A stretch of DNA of 64,000 bases from Hydrocarboniphaga daqingensis (lineage in GTDB: Bacteria > Pseudomonadota > Gammaproteobacteria > Nevskiales > Nevskiaceae). Below are positions 41,866 to 50,878 of this stretch, piece after piece. Both the position numbers and the translations under genes were made by a program. The notes beneath the pieces were generated by a model. That model searched no databases and was not told where the DNA came from. It was given only the letters and a program-made list of their open reading frames with translations. Positions within the stretch are counted from its first letter, which is position 1. Each line of letters begins with the position of its first letter. The DNA lies in assembly GCF_900129825.1 (NCBI RefSeq), contig NZ_FQWZ01000004.1:397312-461311 (forward strand), given 5' to 3'.

Positions 41866-43133
41866 GCTTGAAGGCGATCCTCAAGCCGAGGCGTCTGCCG
41901 GTTCCCAAGGATCTCGCAAGCGTCACCACCCGAGATGCGTCGGCTGAAGTCGATCCGGCATCCGTCGATATGACGGCAGAGCAGGTCGAGCGAATCTGGA
42001 GCAACGTCGAACGCTTGTATCGAACCGGGCTTCAGTCGGCGATATCGCTGACGGTGCGCCGCAAGGGCCGGATCATCATTCGCCGCAGCATCGGCCACGC
42101 GCAGATCGGTACCGATCTCAAGCCCGGCTTGCTATGTACGCCTGAAACGCCGATCTGCTTGTTCTCGGCATCCAAGGCGATCACGGCGATGCTGGTGCAC
42201 AAGCTGGTCGAGCAGCGTCATCTGCAGCTTGACGATCGCATCGCGCGCTTCATTCCCGAATATGGTGTGGAAGGCAAGGGCGCGACGACGGTGCGCCACT
42301 TGCTGGCACATCGAGCCGGTATCCCTCGCGTGCCAGCCGGCGCGACGCCCGAGATGCTGTTCGACTGGAACGACGTGGTGGCGCGCTTGTGCGCCGCCAA
42401 GCCGATCAATGCCACCGGTGACACGCAGAGCTACCACGCCATTACCGGCGGGTTCATTCTGGGCGAGCTGGCGCAGCGGGTATCCGGCGCTTCGCTTCCG
42501 GACTTGCTGCGCGACATCATTACCGAGCCTATGGGCCTGAAGACGATGAGCTTCGGTGTGCCGGTGGAGCGCCGGGCGCAGGCGGCGCTCAACTACCACA
42601 CCGGGCTGCATCCGGTGTTTCCGCTGACGAGCTTCATTCAAAACGTGCTTGGCGCTTCGTTTGCCGAAGTCGTGCGGATATCCAACACGCCTGAGTTCAT
42701 GTCGGCGTTGATTCCCGCCGGCAACATCTATGCGAACTCGGATGACGCGGGTGCGTTCTATCAGATGATGCTGCAGAACGGCGAGTACAACGGCAAGCAG
42801 ATATTCAAGGCCGCGACGATCGCTGAAGCGATCCGGCCCGCGGGACCGATCCACATCGACCGCACGCTGCTGGTGCCGGTCCGCTTTAGTGCGGGCTTTG
42901 TACTTGGCGAGTGGCCGGTGGGTTTGTATGGACACAACTGCCGCAGTGCATACGGCCATCTCGGCTTTCTGTCGACGATCTGCTGGGCCGATCCGGCGCG
43001 TGATATTTCGGTGGGCTTCGTCAACAGCGGCAAGTCGGTTTCCGCCGATCAACTCGCGCCGGTGGCCTCCATCCTTGGGGGCATCAGCTCAGCCTGTCGT
43101 CCGGTTGCGCGCTCGCGTCGCGGTGTGAATTGA
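41862..43133 (+). CDS. Serine hydrolase, class C beta-lactamase/family VIII esterase fold
   Basis: 423 residues. The nucleophile motif SASK (Ser102-Lys105) is followed by LQLDDRIARFIPEYGVEGKGATTVRHLLAHRAGIP and YHA (Tyr191), replacing the YxN of true beta-lactamases, which points to an esterase rather than a lactamase. GHLGFLSTICWADP is the HxG-like C-terminal motif. No signal peptide is visible. Translation is coupled to the DUF2505 gene. The 3' end overlaps the convergent WS/DGAT gene by 45 bases. Confidence 0.88.
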   Translation: MSLKAILKPRRLPVPKDLASVTTRDASAEVDPASVDMTAEQVERIWSNVERLYRTGLQSAISLTVRRKGRIIIRRSIGHAQIGTDLKPGLLCTPETPICLFSASKAITAMLVHKLVEQRHLQLDDRIARFIPEYGVEGKGATTVRHLLAHRAGIPRVPAGATPEMLFDWNDVVARLCAAKPINATGDTQSYHAITGGFILGELAQRVSGASLPDLLRDIITEPMGLKTMSFGVPVERRAQAALNYHTGLHPVFPLTSFIQNVLGASFAEVVRISNTPEFMSALIPAGNIYANSDDAGAFYQMMLQNGEYNGKQIFKAATIAEAIRPAGPIHIDRTLLVPVRFSAGFVLGEWPVGLYGHNCRSAYGHLGFLSTICWADPARDISVGFVNSGKSVSADQLAPVASILGGISSACRPVARSRRGVN

Positions 43134-44513
43134 AACGACGCGCATCTGGCGCGTATCGGCAAGTCCGGATGCTTGCTCCAGTTCGCTCAGCGCTTCGCCG
43201 GCATGGACGGCCAAGCGCTGGGCGCTGGGTACGCTGTTGCGGCATGCAGTGAAACCCAGCGTCACTGTTTGCGCGTAACGCACCGCGGTGATCGACAGCG
43301 CTTGGCCGCGCAGCAGCAGGCCTTGAGGATAGACCCCGTCCAGTTCCGCGCCGTCGAGATAGCGCGGCTGTTGCGACAACGTCGTTTGATTGACGATCAG
43401 ATTGAACAGCGGGGGCAGTCGGGTTGCGGTGCCGGTGGTCTGGGTCAGCACCAGCGGGGCGGCCATCAGTGCGTTGTACTGCTGCCGCGCCGCCTTCGAC
43501 ATTCGCCGTAAGTGGCGCATTCCAGCTCGATGTGACCGATTGATCGCGACAAGCCTGGCGATGGGGTCGTGCAGCTGGGTTTCGAGATCGACGATCAGTC
43601 CGCCGGTCTGACGATGCTCATCGATGCTCACGCGACGCAGTGCAACCAGTGATAGCGGGGGCAGTGCCTCCATCTCCAGCAGATACAGCCGCAGTGCGCC
43701 GCCAATCGTCGCCATGACGACGTCATCGACGGCAACGTGGCAGGTTTTTGCCAGCCGCTCGAGTCGGTCCAGTGCAAAGGTCTGCGTCGCAAATCGTCTC
43801 TGGCTGCCCGTCATGCCGTTGAGGGCCGTACTCGGCGCCTTGAACAAGCCGCTGATGCTGCCGTTCGGATATTCCTGCGTGGCGCGCGCCAAGCAGTGGT
43901 AGAGCTCTGGAACCGCGCGCAACTGCGCGCGCACGCCCTTCAAGGCGCTGAGCGCCGCGTGCACAGGAGACGTGATGATCGAACGCTGCGGCCAAGGCTG
44001 GGCCGCGGCCCACGGCGGCGGCTGATGTTCGTTCGAGTCGTCGACGGACATCCACCGATGCAGCAGATCCCGGCACTGTTCGTCGTTCGCGACCGCGCGG
44101 TGAAGCTTGAGATAAACGGCGAAACGACCTTGCGGGAGGCCTTCGATGACGTGGCATTCCCACGGTGGGCGCCGCAAGTCCAGTGGGTGCGAGTGCAGGC
44201 GTGATATCAGCACGCCGAGTTCCCGCTCACCGCCAGGGTGGGGCAGGGCCGAGTGGCGCAGGTGGTAGTCGAGGTCGATGTGCGTCGCCGTCCGTCCCGG
44301 CCTGATGATTCGGCCGATCGCGGTGGCGGGCAGTACGACATTGAACGGCGCCACGCTGGGGGGATAGCTGCGCCAACGCGCGACACGTTGCTGCAGCGCG
44401 CTCTCGGATGAAGCGTCGTTGGTCCGAAACGTCAGCAGCATGCCGACATGCATCGGTGTATCGATGGATTCCATGCCGAGCAGGCAGGCGTCGAGCAGGC
44501 TGAAGCGCTTCAT
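43089..44513 (-). CDS. WS/DGAT-family acyltransferase homologue with degenerate active site
   Basis: 474 residues, normal length for bifunctional wax ester synthase/diacylglycerol acyltransferases. The N-terminus FSLLDACLLGMESIDTPMHVGMLLTF, HIDLDYHLRHSALPHPGGERELGVLISRLHSHPLD, RPPWECHVIEGL and DDVVMATIGGALRLYL are clear family marks. The catalytic HHxxxDG reads HRAVAND at residues 138-144 (second His, Asp and Gly all changed). The late SNVPGP motif reads NQTTLS. The normal reaction is therefore doubtful; it may be a binding or regulatory paralogue. Upstream lies tRNA-Glu. Confidence 0.88.
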   Translation of the reverse strand: MKRFSLLDACLLGMESIDTPMHVGMLLTFRTNDASSESALQQRVARWRSYPPSVAPFNVVLPATAIGRIIRPGRTATHIDLDYHLRHSALPHPGGERELGVLISRLHSHPLDLRRPPWECHVIEGLPQGRFAVYLKLHRAVANDEQCRDLLHRWMSVDDSNEHQPPPWAAAQPWPQRSIITSPVHAALSALKGVRAQLRAVPELYHCLARATQEYPNGSISGLFKAPSTALNGMTGSQRRFATQTFALDRLERLAKTCHVAVDDVVMATIGGALRLYLLEMEALPPLSLVALRRVSIDEHRQTGGLIVDLETQLHDPIARLVAINRSHRAGMRHLRRMSKAARQQYNALMAAPLVLTQTTGTATRLPPLFNLIVNQTTLSQQPRYLDGAELDGVYPQGLLLRGQALSITAVRYAQTVTLGFTACRNSVPSAQRLAVHAGEALSELEQASGLADTRQMRVVSIHTATRARNRTTG

Positions 44514-44656
44514 CGGTTGCCGATGCCCTTCGAATGAGATGTCAGGCGCGAAGCCTACACCGGCAGCGGCGGCTCGAGGCGAGTCACTTGCGCGGCACGC
44601 CGTGATGATGGTGCCTTGCGAAGGAGCAGGCCGTAGAGGTCGACCTGCTGAAAAGA

Positions 44657-44732
44657 TGGCGTTCCCACGGGGATTCGAACCCCGGTTACATCCGTGAAAG
44701 GGACGTGTCCTAGGCCTCTAGACGATGGGAAC
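44657..44732 (-). tRNA. tRNA-Glu (UUC)
   Basis: 76 bases including encoded CCA. Acceptor GTTCCCA/TGGGAAC, anticodon loop CTTTCAC with TTC, T-loop GGTTCGAATCC. It follows tRNA-Ala by 14 bases on the same strand. Confidence 0.97.
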
Positions 44733-44746
44733 GTCGTTGAAAACTT

Positions 44747-44822
44747 TGGTGGAGCTAGTCGGGATCGAACCGACGACCTCCTGCATGCCATGCAGGCGCT
44801 CTCCCAGCTGAGCTATAGCCCC
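44747..44822 (-). tRNA. tRNA-Ala (GGC)
   Basis: 76 bases including encoded CCA. Acceptor GGGGCTA/TAGCTCC (one G-U pair), D-loop AGCTCAGCTGGGAGAG, anticodon stem CCTGC/GCAGG with loop ATGGCAT (GGC), T-loop GGTTCGATCCC. Confidence 0.97.
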
Positions 44823-44838
44823 GTTTCCGAGGGCGCGC

Positions 44839-44868
44839 AGTATAGGCGAGCTTGTTTCGGAATCACAA
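44839..44868 (-). promoter_or_regulatory. Promoter of the tRNA-Ala/Glu pair
   Basis: On the minus strand TTGTGA (44868-44863) and TATACT (44844-44839) are separated by 18 bases; the start would fall near 44832, ten bases before tRNA-Ala. Confidence 0.6.
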
Positions 44869-44884
44869 GCGTTTTTTCAAACTT

Positions 44885-45679
44885 TTATTTCAGCCTGCTG
44901 TTGGCGGTTTCGATGGCGCCGCCGGGAACAATCCAGCCTTGATCGATGACGCGCAAATCGGTGTCGTAAAGCGTCGATAGTGCGGCCGAGGTGAGCACGT
45001 CGGCCGCCTTGCCTGAGCATTGAATGCGGCCCGTCTTGATCAGGGTGACATCGTCGGCATAGCAGCTCGCTTGATTCGGATCATGCAAGATCGCCAGCAC
45101 GGCGCCGCCCTGGTCGACAAACTGCCGCAGTCGCCGAAGGCAGTGGTGCTGATGCGCAAGGTCGAGGTTCGCGGTCGGCTCGTCGAGCAGAAGATACGTC
45201 GTCGACGTTTCCTCGCCGCCGCTGAGTTGCGCCAGCACCCTCGCCAGTTGCGCACGTGCGCGCTCGCCGCCGGAAAGACTGGGATAGGCGCGGCTTGCCA
45301 TCCCTGCAAGGCCCACCGAGTTCAGGCACTGCTCTACCAGTCGCGATTGCGCTTCGCCGGGCGCTTCGTCCCAGGGCAATCGCCCCAAGCGCACCACATC
45401 ATCAACGCGCAGCGCAAAGCGCAGATTGTCGTGTTGCGGCAGTACCGCGCGTCGGCGTGCCAGCGCGGATAGCGGCCATGACGACAGTGCGACGCCGTCG
45501 AGCTGGGCTTTGCCTTCGTCTGGTTCACGGTCGCCGGCCAAGATCTGCAGCAGCGTCGACTTGCCGGCCCCGTTAGGGCCCAGCAGCGCGTGAAATCGCC
45601 GTGGACGCAGTTGTATCGATACATCGTCCAGTAGTCGACGACCGTCGCAACGCACGCCGACGTGAAGGGCTTCGAGCAT
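44885..45679 (-). CDS. hmuV: Hemin ABC transporter ATP-binding protein
   Basis: 264 residues. Walker A GPNGAGKSTLLQIL, Q-loop PQHDNLRF, signature LSGGERARAQLARVL, Walker B YLLLDEPTANLD and switch HDPNQA. Sequence style (LDDVSIQLRPRRFHALLGPNG, LRVIDQGWIVPGG) matches HmuV. It drives import through the permease encoded 2 bases upstream. The frame is open further upstream inside the permease gene; ATG 45679 is the domain-consistent start. The HemP gene at the operon head supports heme as substrate. Confidence 0.9.
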   Translation of the reverse strand: MLEALHVGVRCDGRRLLDDVSIQLRPRRFHALLGPNGAGKSTLLQILAGDREPDEGKAQLDGVALSSWPLSALARRRAVLPQHDNLRFALRVDDVVRLGRLPWDEAPGEAQSRLVEQCLNSVGLAGMASRAYPSLSGGERARAQLARVLAQLSGGEETSTTYLLLDEPTANLDLAHQHHCLRRLRQFVDQGGAVLAILHDPNQASCYADDVTLIKTGRIQCSGKAADVLTSAALSTLYDTDLRVIDQGWIVPGGAIETANSRLK

Positions 45680-45681
45680 CG

Positions 45682-46746
45682 CTACCAGCCCTCGACGCTG
45701 CCGCGATGCCGGAACAGCATCAGCAGAAAGAACGGGGCGCCGATTGCTGCCGTCAGGATTCCGATCGGCAGCTCCTGCGGTGCCAGCAGCGTGCGCGATA
45801 CAAGGTCGGCTGCGCTCATCAAGACGGCGCCGGCGAGCGCGGCCGCGGGCAACAGCGCTTGATGTCCCGGTCCCAGACGCATCCGGACCCAATGCGGTGC
45901 GAGCAGCCCGACAAATCCGATCAGCCCCGCCAGCGCGACGCAGCAGGCCACCGCCAGCACGATCGCCAACAACACGGATCGCTTGAGTCGCTCGACGTTC
46001 ACGCCGAGATGACGAGCTTCGGCTTCGCCCAACAGCAGCGCATCCAATGCCTGAGATTGGCGTGGAAGCCAGATCAGCGCGCCGACGACCAGCGGTGCCG
46101 TCAGTGCGATCTCGGTCCAGCCCGCCTTCGACAGCGAGCCGTACATCCAAAAGCTGATGTTGCGCAGCGAGGCCGGATCAGCAACCGACAACAAAAATCC
46201 GATGCCGGCGGCTGCCAGCGCGTTGGTCGCCAGGCCCGCCAGAAGCAAGGTCGTGACGCGCGTGGCGCCGTCGATCCGAGCGATGCGCGCTGCAATCGCG
46301 GCTGCCAGTAGGCCCCCGACGAAGGCGCTGGCTGGTGTGGCAATCGCTTGGGCCCACGGTGCCAATGCTGGGAGGGCGACGATCGCCGCTGCAGCCGCCA
46401 GCGCCGCGCCGCTGGCCACGCCAACCAAGCCGGGATCGGCCAATGGATTGCGGAACAGGCCCTGCATGGCCGCCCCAGACTGCGCCAGGCTGGCGCCGAT
46501 CATCAGCGCCAGCACCACGCGGGGCAGGCGCAGATCGACGATGGTCGCGACCGTAAACGGATCGGGCGCTGCCGCCATTGGCAGACCGATGGCCGACAGC
46601 AAGCTCTGCAAAATGTGAAGCGGGGGCAGAGCGATGCTGCCCCAACACAGCCCGAGCATTGCAAGCGCCGCAGCCAGAATGGCGAGCAGCGCCGTCAGCC
46701 GTCGGGATGAATGCGATCTAGCAGCGGGGAAGGGCATGCCGCCCAT
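45682..46746 (-). CDS. hmuU: Hemin/siderophore ABC permease, FecCD type
   Basis: 354 residues with about ten helices. Family marks LRLPRVVLALMIGASLAQSGAAMQGLFRNPLADPGLVGVASGAAL, FWMYGSLSKAGW and GLIGFVGLLAPHWVRMRLGPGHQALLPAAALAGAVLMSAADLVSR (the ATPase-contact EAA-like region) are unmistakable. It lies between hemP and hmuV. No substrate-binding hmuT and no outer-membrane receptor gene are present. Confidence 0.92.
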   Translation of the reverse strand: MGGMPFPAARSHSSRRLTALLAILAAALAMLGLCWGSIALPPLHILQSLLSAIGLPMAAAPDPFTVATIVDLRLPRVVLALMIGASLAQSGAAMQGLFRNPLADPGLVGVASGAALAAAAAIVALPALAPWAQAIATPASAFVGGLLAAAIAARIARIDGATRVTTLLLAGLATNALAAAGIGFLLSVADPASLRNISFWMYGSLSKAGWTEIALTAPLVVGALIWLPRQSQALDALLLGEAEARHLGVNVERLKRSVLLAIVLAVACCVALAGLIGFVGLLAPHWVRMRLGPGHQALLPAAALAGAVLMSAADLVSRTLLAPQELPIGILTAAIGAPFFLLMLFRHRGSVEGW

Positions 46747-46780
46747 TGTGCATGAGCGCGCCGCCCTGCCGTCGCCGGCT

Positions 46781-46972
46781 TTATTTGTTCAAGATCAGCT
46801 TGTCGTTCCGTGTCAGCCGCAGCCGGTATTCCTGGCCTTGGTGCTCGATGATCAACTCGTGGGTGCCTCGAAACAGATCCTGGCTGTTGAGGCGCGGCTG
46901 ATGAGTCGAGCGCGAGACCGGTTGCGGGCGGCTGCGCAAGTGCATCGTCACGGTGGGGCTGATCGGGGTCAT
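46781..46972 (-). CDS. hemP: Hemin uptake protein HemP
   Basis: 63 residues. The C-terminal half [21 protein letters not shown], then [13 protein letters not shown], is the HemP signature; the N-terminal part is basic and variable. AGGAGA lies about 7 bases before ATG 46972. HemP is small, iron-repressed and in some bacteria activates heme-receptor genes. It heads the hmuUV operon under a Fur box. Confidence 0.92.
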   Translation of the reverse strand: MTPISPTVTMHLRSRPQPVSRSTHQPRLNSQDLFRGTHELIIEHQGQEYRLRLTRNDKLILNK

Positions 46973-47019
46973 CGCTATCTCCTGGGGTGAAGCCGTGGTG
47001 CCGTCATGGCGATTCAAAT

Positions 47020-47038
47020 GATAATGATTCTCGTTACA
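47020..47038 (-). promoter_or_regulatory. Fur box upstream of hemP
   Basis: The 19-base site begins GATAATGATT and ends CGTTACA; it matches the Fur consensus GATAATGATAATCATTATC well in its left half and partly in its right. It lies 48-66 bases upstream of the hemP ATG, where repression by iron-loaded Fur would be expected. Confidence 0.75.
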
Positions 47039-47120
47039 GAGTCAAATCGTCGATCGTTGTCGGTTCTTCGACGTGGATGGGACGATGGCGGCGCTTGCCG
47101 CGACGGCCCGATGCGCGGCG

Positions 47121-47130
47121 CTGGTATACT
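47121..47130 (+). promoter_or_regulatory. Extended -10 promoter of tRNA-Leu
   Basis: TGGTATACT gives an extended -10 (TGn plus TATACT) 25 bases before the tRNA. No -35 box at the right spacing is seen, which fits an extended -10 type. Confidence 0.55.
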
Positions 47131-47154
47131 CGCCAGCCCGCGTCGGTAGTGCTG

Positions 47155-47239
47155 GCGAAAGTGGCGGAATTGGTAGACGCCCAGGATTTAGGTTCCTGTG
47201 CCGCAAGGCGTGCGAGTTCGAGTCTCGCCTTTCGCACCA
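47155..47239 (+). tRNA. tRNA-Leu (UAG)
   Basis: 85 bases including encoded CCA. Acceptor GCGAAAG/CTTTCGC, anticodon stem CAGGA/TCCTG with loop TTTAGGT (TAG), long variable arm of a class II tRNA (GTGCCGCAAGGCGT), T-loop GAGTTCGAGTCTC. Confidence 0.96.
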
Positions 47240-47353
47240 GATACGCGGTCACCAATGCTTTGACGTCGCATCCCGCTGTCAAGAAAACATAACCAAAACA
47301 GGGCCCTTGCTTTGGGTCCGCGACCCTCTCAACGATCTAAGAGTCATTCTTCA

Positions 47354-48667
47354 ATGGAAGTCCAGCTCGAAGCCCCTGGTGGTCTGCTCCGCCAGCTCAA
47401 AGTTCGCATCCCTGCCGAAAACGTTGCCAAGGCGGTCGATCAGCGCCTGAAGCAGCTGTCGGCGCGGGCCAAGATTCCCGGCTTTCGCCCGGGCAAGGCG
47501 CCGTTCAAGGTGATTCAGCAGCAGTACGGCGCCAGCGCGCGCCTCGACGCCGTCAGCGATCTGGTTCAGAAGAGCTATCCCGAGGCGCTCAGCAAGGCCG
47601 GTGTAAGCCCTGCCGGAATGCCCAAGATTGACGTCACCGCCGAGACCGAAGGCCAGCCGCTGGAATACGTGGCCAGCTTCGAGGTTTATCCCGAGATCGT
47701 GCTGCAGGGCTTGGATAAGCTGCAGATCGAAAAGCCCGTGGTGCTGATCCAGGATGCGGACATCGACAAGCTCGTGGACAACCTGCGCAAGGGTCGTCGG
47801 GAGCTCGAAGTGGTCGATCGCGCGGCGGCTGCCGGCGATCAGGTCAGCATCGACTTCGACGGCAAGCTCGACGGTGTGCCGTTCCAGGGTGGCAAGGGCG
47901 AGAAGGTCGAGTTCGAGATCGGTGCCGGCCAGTTCCTGCCCGACCTTGAGAACGGCATCGTCGGTCATGCTGCCGGCGACAGCTTCACCGTGCCGGTCAA
48001 CTTCCCGGAGGACTACCGTTCCGAGGAGCTCAAGGGCAAGACCGCGCACTTCGACGTGGTGCTGCATCAGGTCAAGGGCGTCAAGTTGCCGGCCGTCGAC
48101 GATGCCGACTTCCTGAAGGCGCACAACGTCGCGACGGCGGACGAACTCCGCGACAAGGGCAAGACCGCCTTGGAGAACGAGCGCGAAAAGGCGATCCGCG
48201 GTCGTCTGAAGTCGCAGGCTCTTGAGCAGTTGCTGGCCCAGAACCCGATCGATGTGCCGAGTGCGCTGATTCAGCAGGAGATTCCCCGCCTGCGTGACGA
48301 CGCGGCGCAACGCATGAACATGCGCAATCTGCCGCCCGAGAAGCGCGACGAACTGCTGCCGGCCGCACTGTTCGAGCAGACGGCCCGTCGTCGGGTGGCG
48401 CTGGGTTTGCTGATCGGCGAGGTGATCAAGCAGCTGAAGGTCGAGCTCGACCCGAGCCGAGTCGAGAAGGCATTGGACGAGCTGGCGGGTGATTACGAGC
48501 AGCCGGAAGAGGTCAAGCAGTACTATCGGAGCAATGCGCAGATGATGCAGGGTCTTCGCGCCGTGGTGCTGGAAGATCAGGTGGTCGAGCGCTTGCTGGC
48601 GGGTGTCACGCCCAGCGAAACGCCGATGAGCCTGGAACAGCTATTGAATCCCCAGGCGCAGGCCTGA
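47354..48667 (+). CDS. tig: Trigger factor
   Basis: 437 residues. The ribosome-binding signature GFRPGKAP is present in the N-terminal domain (residues 43-50). The FKBP-type isomerase domain lies at about 150-245 ([44 protein letters not shown]), and the helical C-terminal chaperone arms follow. It meets nascent chains at the ribosome exit. It opens the conserved tig-clpP-clpX-lon block; clpP starts 35 bases after it. Confidence 0.98.
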   Translation: MEVQLEAPGGLLRQLKVRIPAENVAKAVDQRLKQLSARAKIPGFRPGKAPFKVIQQQYGASARLDAVSDLVQKSYPEALSKAGVSPAGMPKIDVTAETEGQPLEYVASFEVYPEIVLQGLDKLQIEKPVVLIQDADIDKLVDNLRKGRRELEVVDRAAAAGDQVSIDFDGKLDGVPFQGGKGEKVEFEIGAGQFLPDLENGIVGHAAGDSFTVPVNFPEDYRSEELKGKTAHFDVVLHQVKGVKLPAVDDADFLKAHNVATADELRDKGKTALENEREKAIRGRLKSQALEQLLAQNPIDVPSALIQQEIPRLRDDAAQRMNMRNLPPEKRDELLPAALFEQTARRRVALGLLIGEVIKQLKVELDPSRVEKALDELAGDYEQPEEVKQYYRSNAQMMQGLRAVVLEDQVVERLLAGVTPSETPMSLEQLLNPQAQA

Positions 48668-48702
48668 ACTTCAGTTTTCGTCCATTCGTCCGCAAACCAC
48701 AC

Positions 48703-49341
48703 ATGACCGCCGACTCCAACTCGATAATCAGCCGTGCCTCGGGCCTCGTACCGATGGTGGTCGAACAGACCGCCCGTGGTGAGCGCGCCTATGACATTTT
48801 CTCGCGGCTGCTCAAGGAGCGGGTGGTTTTCATCGTGGGCCCGATCGACGACTACGTCGCCAATCTCGCTGTGGCACAGCTGCTGTTCCTTGAATCCGAA
48901 AACCCGGACAAGGACATCCATCTGTACATCAACTCGCCGGGCGGCGTGATCACCGCGGGAATGGCGATCTACGACACGATGCGCTTCATCAAGCCGGACA
49001 TCGCGACGATGTGCATCGGTCAGGCGGCCAGCATGGGCGCATTCCTGCTGTCGGCCGGGGCCAAGGGCAAGCGCTACTCGCTGCCCCATTCCCGGATCAT
49101 GATCCATCAGCCCTCGGGCGGGGCACAGGGCGCAGCAGCCGACATCGAAATTCAGGCGGCCGAAATCCTGTACTTGCGCGAGCGGCTCAATGCCTTGTTG
49201 GCCGATCACACCGGCCAGCCGGTGGAGCGGGTCGAGCGCGACGTCGAGCGTGATTACTTCATGAGCGCGGAGCAGGCCCGTGAATACGGGCTGATCGACC
49301 GCATCCTGGAAACCCGGGCGAGCCCGGTTCCGGCTCCCTAG
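48703..49341 (+). CDS. clpP: ATP-dependent Clp protease proteolytic subunit
   Basis: 212 residues. Catalytic triad Ser110 (GQAASMGAF), His135 ([10 protein letters not shown]) and Asp184 is intact. It forms the 14-subunit chamber that degrades proteins fed by ClpX. The order tig-clpP-clpX is standard. Confidence 0.98.
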   Translation: MTADSNSIISRASGLVPMVVEQTARGERAYDIFSRLLKERVVFIVGPIDDYVANLAVAQLLFLESENPDKDIHLYINSPGGVITAGMAIYDTMRFIKPDIATMCIGQAASMGAFLLSAGAKGKRYSLPHSRIMIHQPSGGAQGAAADIEIQAAEILYLRERLNALLADHTGQPVERVERDVERDYFMSAEQAREYGLIDRILETRASPVPAP

Positions 49342-49442
49342 CAGCAGATTTTTCGCAATTTTGCGATTGATAGGGGCCGTGATATATCTACGGCCACTCC
49401 GGCTAACCGCAGTTGATATCGCCGGCACGAGGACATAACGAG

Positions 49443-50717
49443 ATGAGTGGAGATTTGCGCGGCGGCACGCACAACGGACGGGTGCTGTATTGCTCGTTCT
49501 GCGGCAAGAGCGAACATGAAGTTCGCAAGCTGATCGCGGGCCCGTCGGTCTACATCTGCGACGAATGCGTTGATCTGTGCAACGACATTATTCGCGAGGA
49601 GGTCCACGCCAAACCGCAGACCAAGGGCTTGCCCAAGCCGCAAGAAATCCGTGCCGTCCTCGACGAATACGTGATCGGCCAGGACCAAGCCAAGAAAGTG
49701 CTGTCCGTCGCGGTCTACAACCATTACAAGCGCCTGTCGGTTAAAGGTTCGACCGACGGTGTCGAGTTGGCCAAGTCGAACATTCTGCTGATCGGTCCGA
49801 CCGGCTCAGGTAAGACCTTGCTGGCGGAGACGCTGGCTCGTTTGCTCGATGTGCCGTTTGCGATTGCTGATGCCACGACGCTAACCGAAGCCGGCTACGT
49901 TGGCGAGGACGTCGAGAACATCATCCAGCGCCTGCTGCAGAAGTGCGACTACGATATCGAGAAGGCGCAGCGCGGTATCGTCTACATCGACGAGATCGAC
50001 AAGATCGCCCGCAAGAGCGAAAACCCGTCGATTACCCGTGATGTCTCCGGTGAAGGTGTGCAGCAGGCACTGTTGAAGCTGATCGAAGGCACGATCGCTC
50101 AGGTTCCTCCGCAAGGCGGCCGCAAGCATCCTCAGCAGGAATTCCTTCAGGTCAACACTGCCGGCATTCTGTTCATCTGCGGCGGTGCGTTTGCAGGCCT
50201 CGAGCGCGTGATCCAACAGCGTACCGAGAAGACCGGCATCGGCTTCTCGGCCGAAGTTCGCTCGCAGAAAGACACGATGCAGATCAACAAGGTGCTGTCG
50301 GTGCTTGAGCCCGACGACCTGATCCGCTTCGGCTTGATCCCGGAATTCGTCGGACGTCTGCCCGTTGCCGCGGTACTTGAAGAACTCGACGAAGCTTCGT
50401 TGATGTCGATTCTCAAGGAGCCGAAGAACGCATTGGTCAAGCAGTACGCCAAGTTGTTCCAGATGGAAGGATGCCAACTCGAACTGCGCGAGGATGCGCT
50501 CCGTGCCGTCGCGCGCAAGGCCAAGGAGCGTCGCACCGGCGCCCGTGGCTTGAGGACCATCCTCGAGAACATCCTGCTTGACGTCATGTATGACCTGCCG
50601 TCGATGCAGAATGTGTCGAAAGTGGTCGTCGACGAGGCGGTGGCCAAGGGCGAGGCCAAGCCTTTCATCGTCTACGAAAACGTCGAGTCGCGGCGCGAGG
50701 TCAAGAACAGCGCCTGA
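49443..50717 (+). CDS. clpX: Clp protease ATPase subunit ClpX
   Basis: 424 residues. N-terminal zinc-binding domain ([21 protein letters not shown]), Walker [17 protein letters not shown], Walker [14 protein letters not shown], pore loop and the ClpP-contact IGF loop ([10 protein letters not shown]). ATG 49443 has GAGGA about 9 bases before. A short stem-loop lies in the clpP-clpX gap. Confidence 0.98.
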   Translation: MSGDLRGGTHNGRVLYCSFCGKSEHEVRKLIAGPSVYICDECVDLCNDIIREEVHAKPQTKGLPKPQEIRAVLDEYVIGQDQAKKVLSVAVYNHYKRLSVKGSTDGVELAKSNILLIGPTGSGKTLLAETLARLLDVPFAIADATTLTEAGYVGEDVENIIQRLLQKCDYDIEKAQRGIVYIDEIDKIARKSENPSITRDVSGEGVQQALLKLIEGTIAQVPPQGGRKHPQQEFLQVNTAGILFICGGAFAGLERVIQQRTEKTGIGFSAEVRSQKDTMQINKVLSVLEPDDLIRFGLIPEFVGRLPVAAVLEELDEASLMSILKEPKNALVKQYAKLFQMEGCQLELREDALRAVARKAKERRTGARGLRTILENILLDVMYDLPSMQNVSKVVVDEAVAKGEAKPFIVYENVESRREVKNSA

Positions 50718-50744
50718 TGGTTTCGGTGCCGACGATGCAAACTC

Positions 50745-50769
50745 AACGCCCCGCTCGTCGGGGCGTTTT
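50745..50769 (+). terminator. Terminator after clpX
   Basis: Perfect 9-bp stem AACGCCCCG / CGGGGCGTT, 5-base loop, followed by TTTTC. Confidence 0.85.
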
Positions 50770-50801
50770 CATGTCGGCCGCAGGGAAGCGCCGGTGTTCC
50801 G

Positions 50802-50838
50802 CTCGCTGCCTTGAAAAGGCAGCGAGGCGGCCTCATCT
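50802..50838 (+). promoter_or_regulatory. Sigma32-like promoter of lon within an 11-bp dyad
   Basis: CTTGAAA (50810-50816), a 14-base spacer and CCTCATCT (50831-50838) match the sigma32 consensus CTTGAAA/CCCCATNT at all but one fixed position. The -35 overlaps the centre of a perfect inverted repeat CTCGCTGCCTT-GAA-AAGGCAGCGAG (50802-50826), which could be a repressor site. Confidence 0.75.
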
Positions 50839-50878
50839 GCAGTAATCTGCCCAGAAGTCTCAACAACCGAGAAATCAC

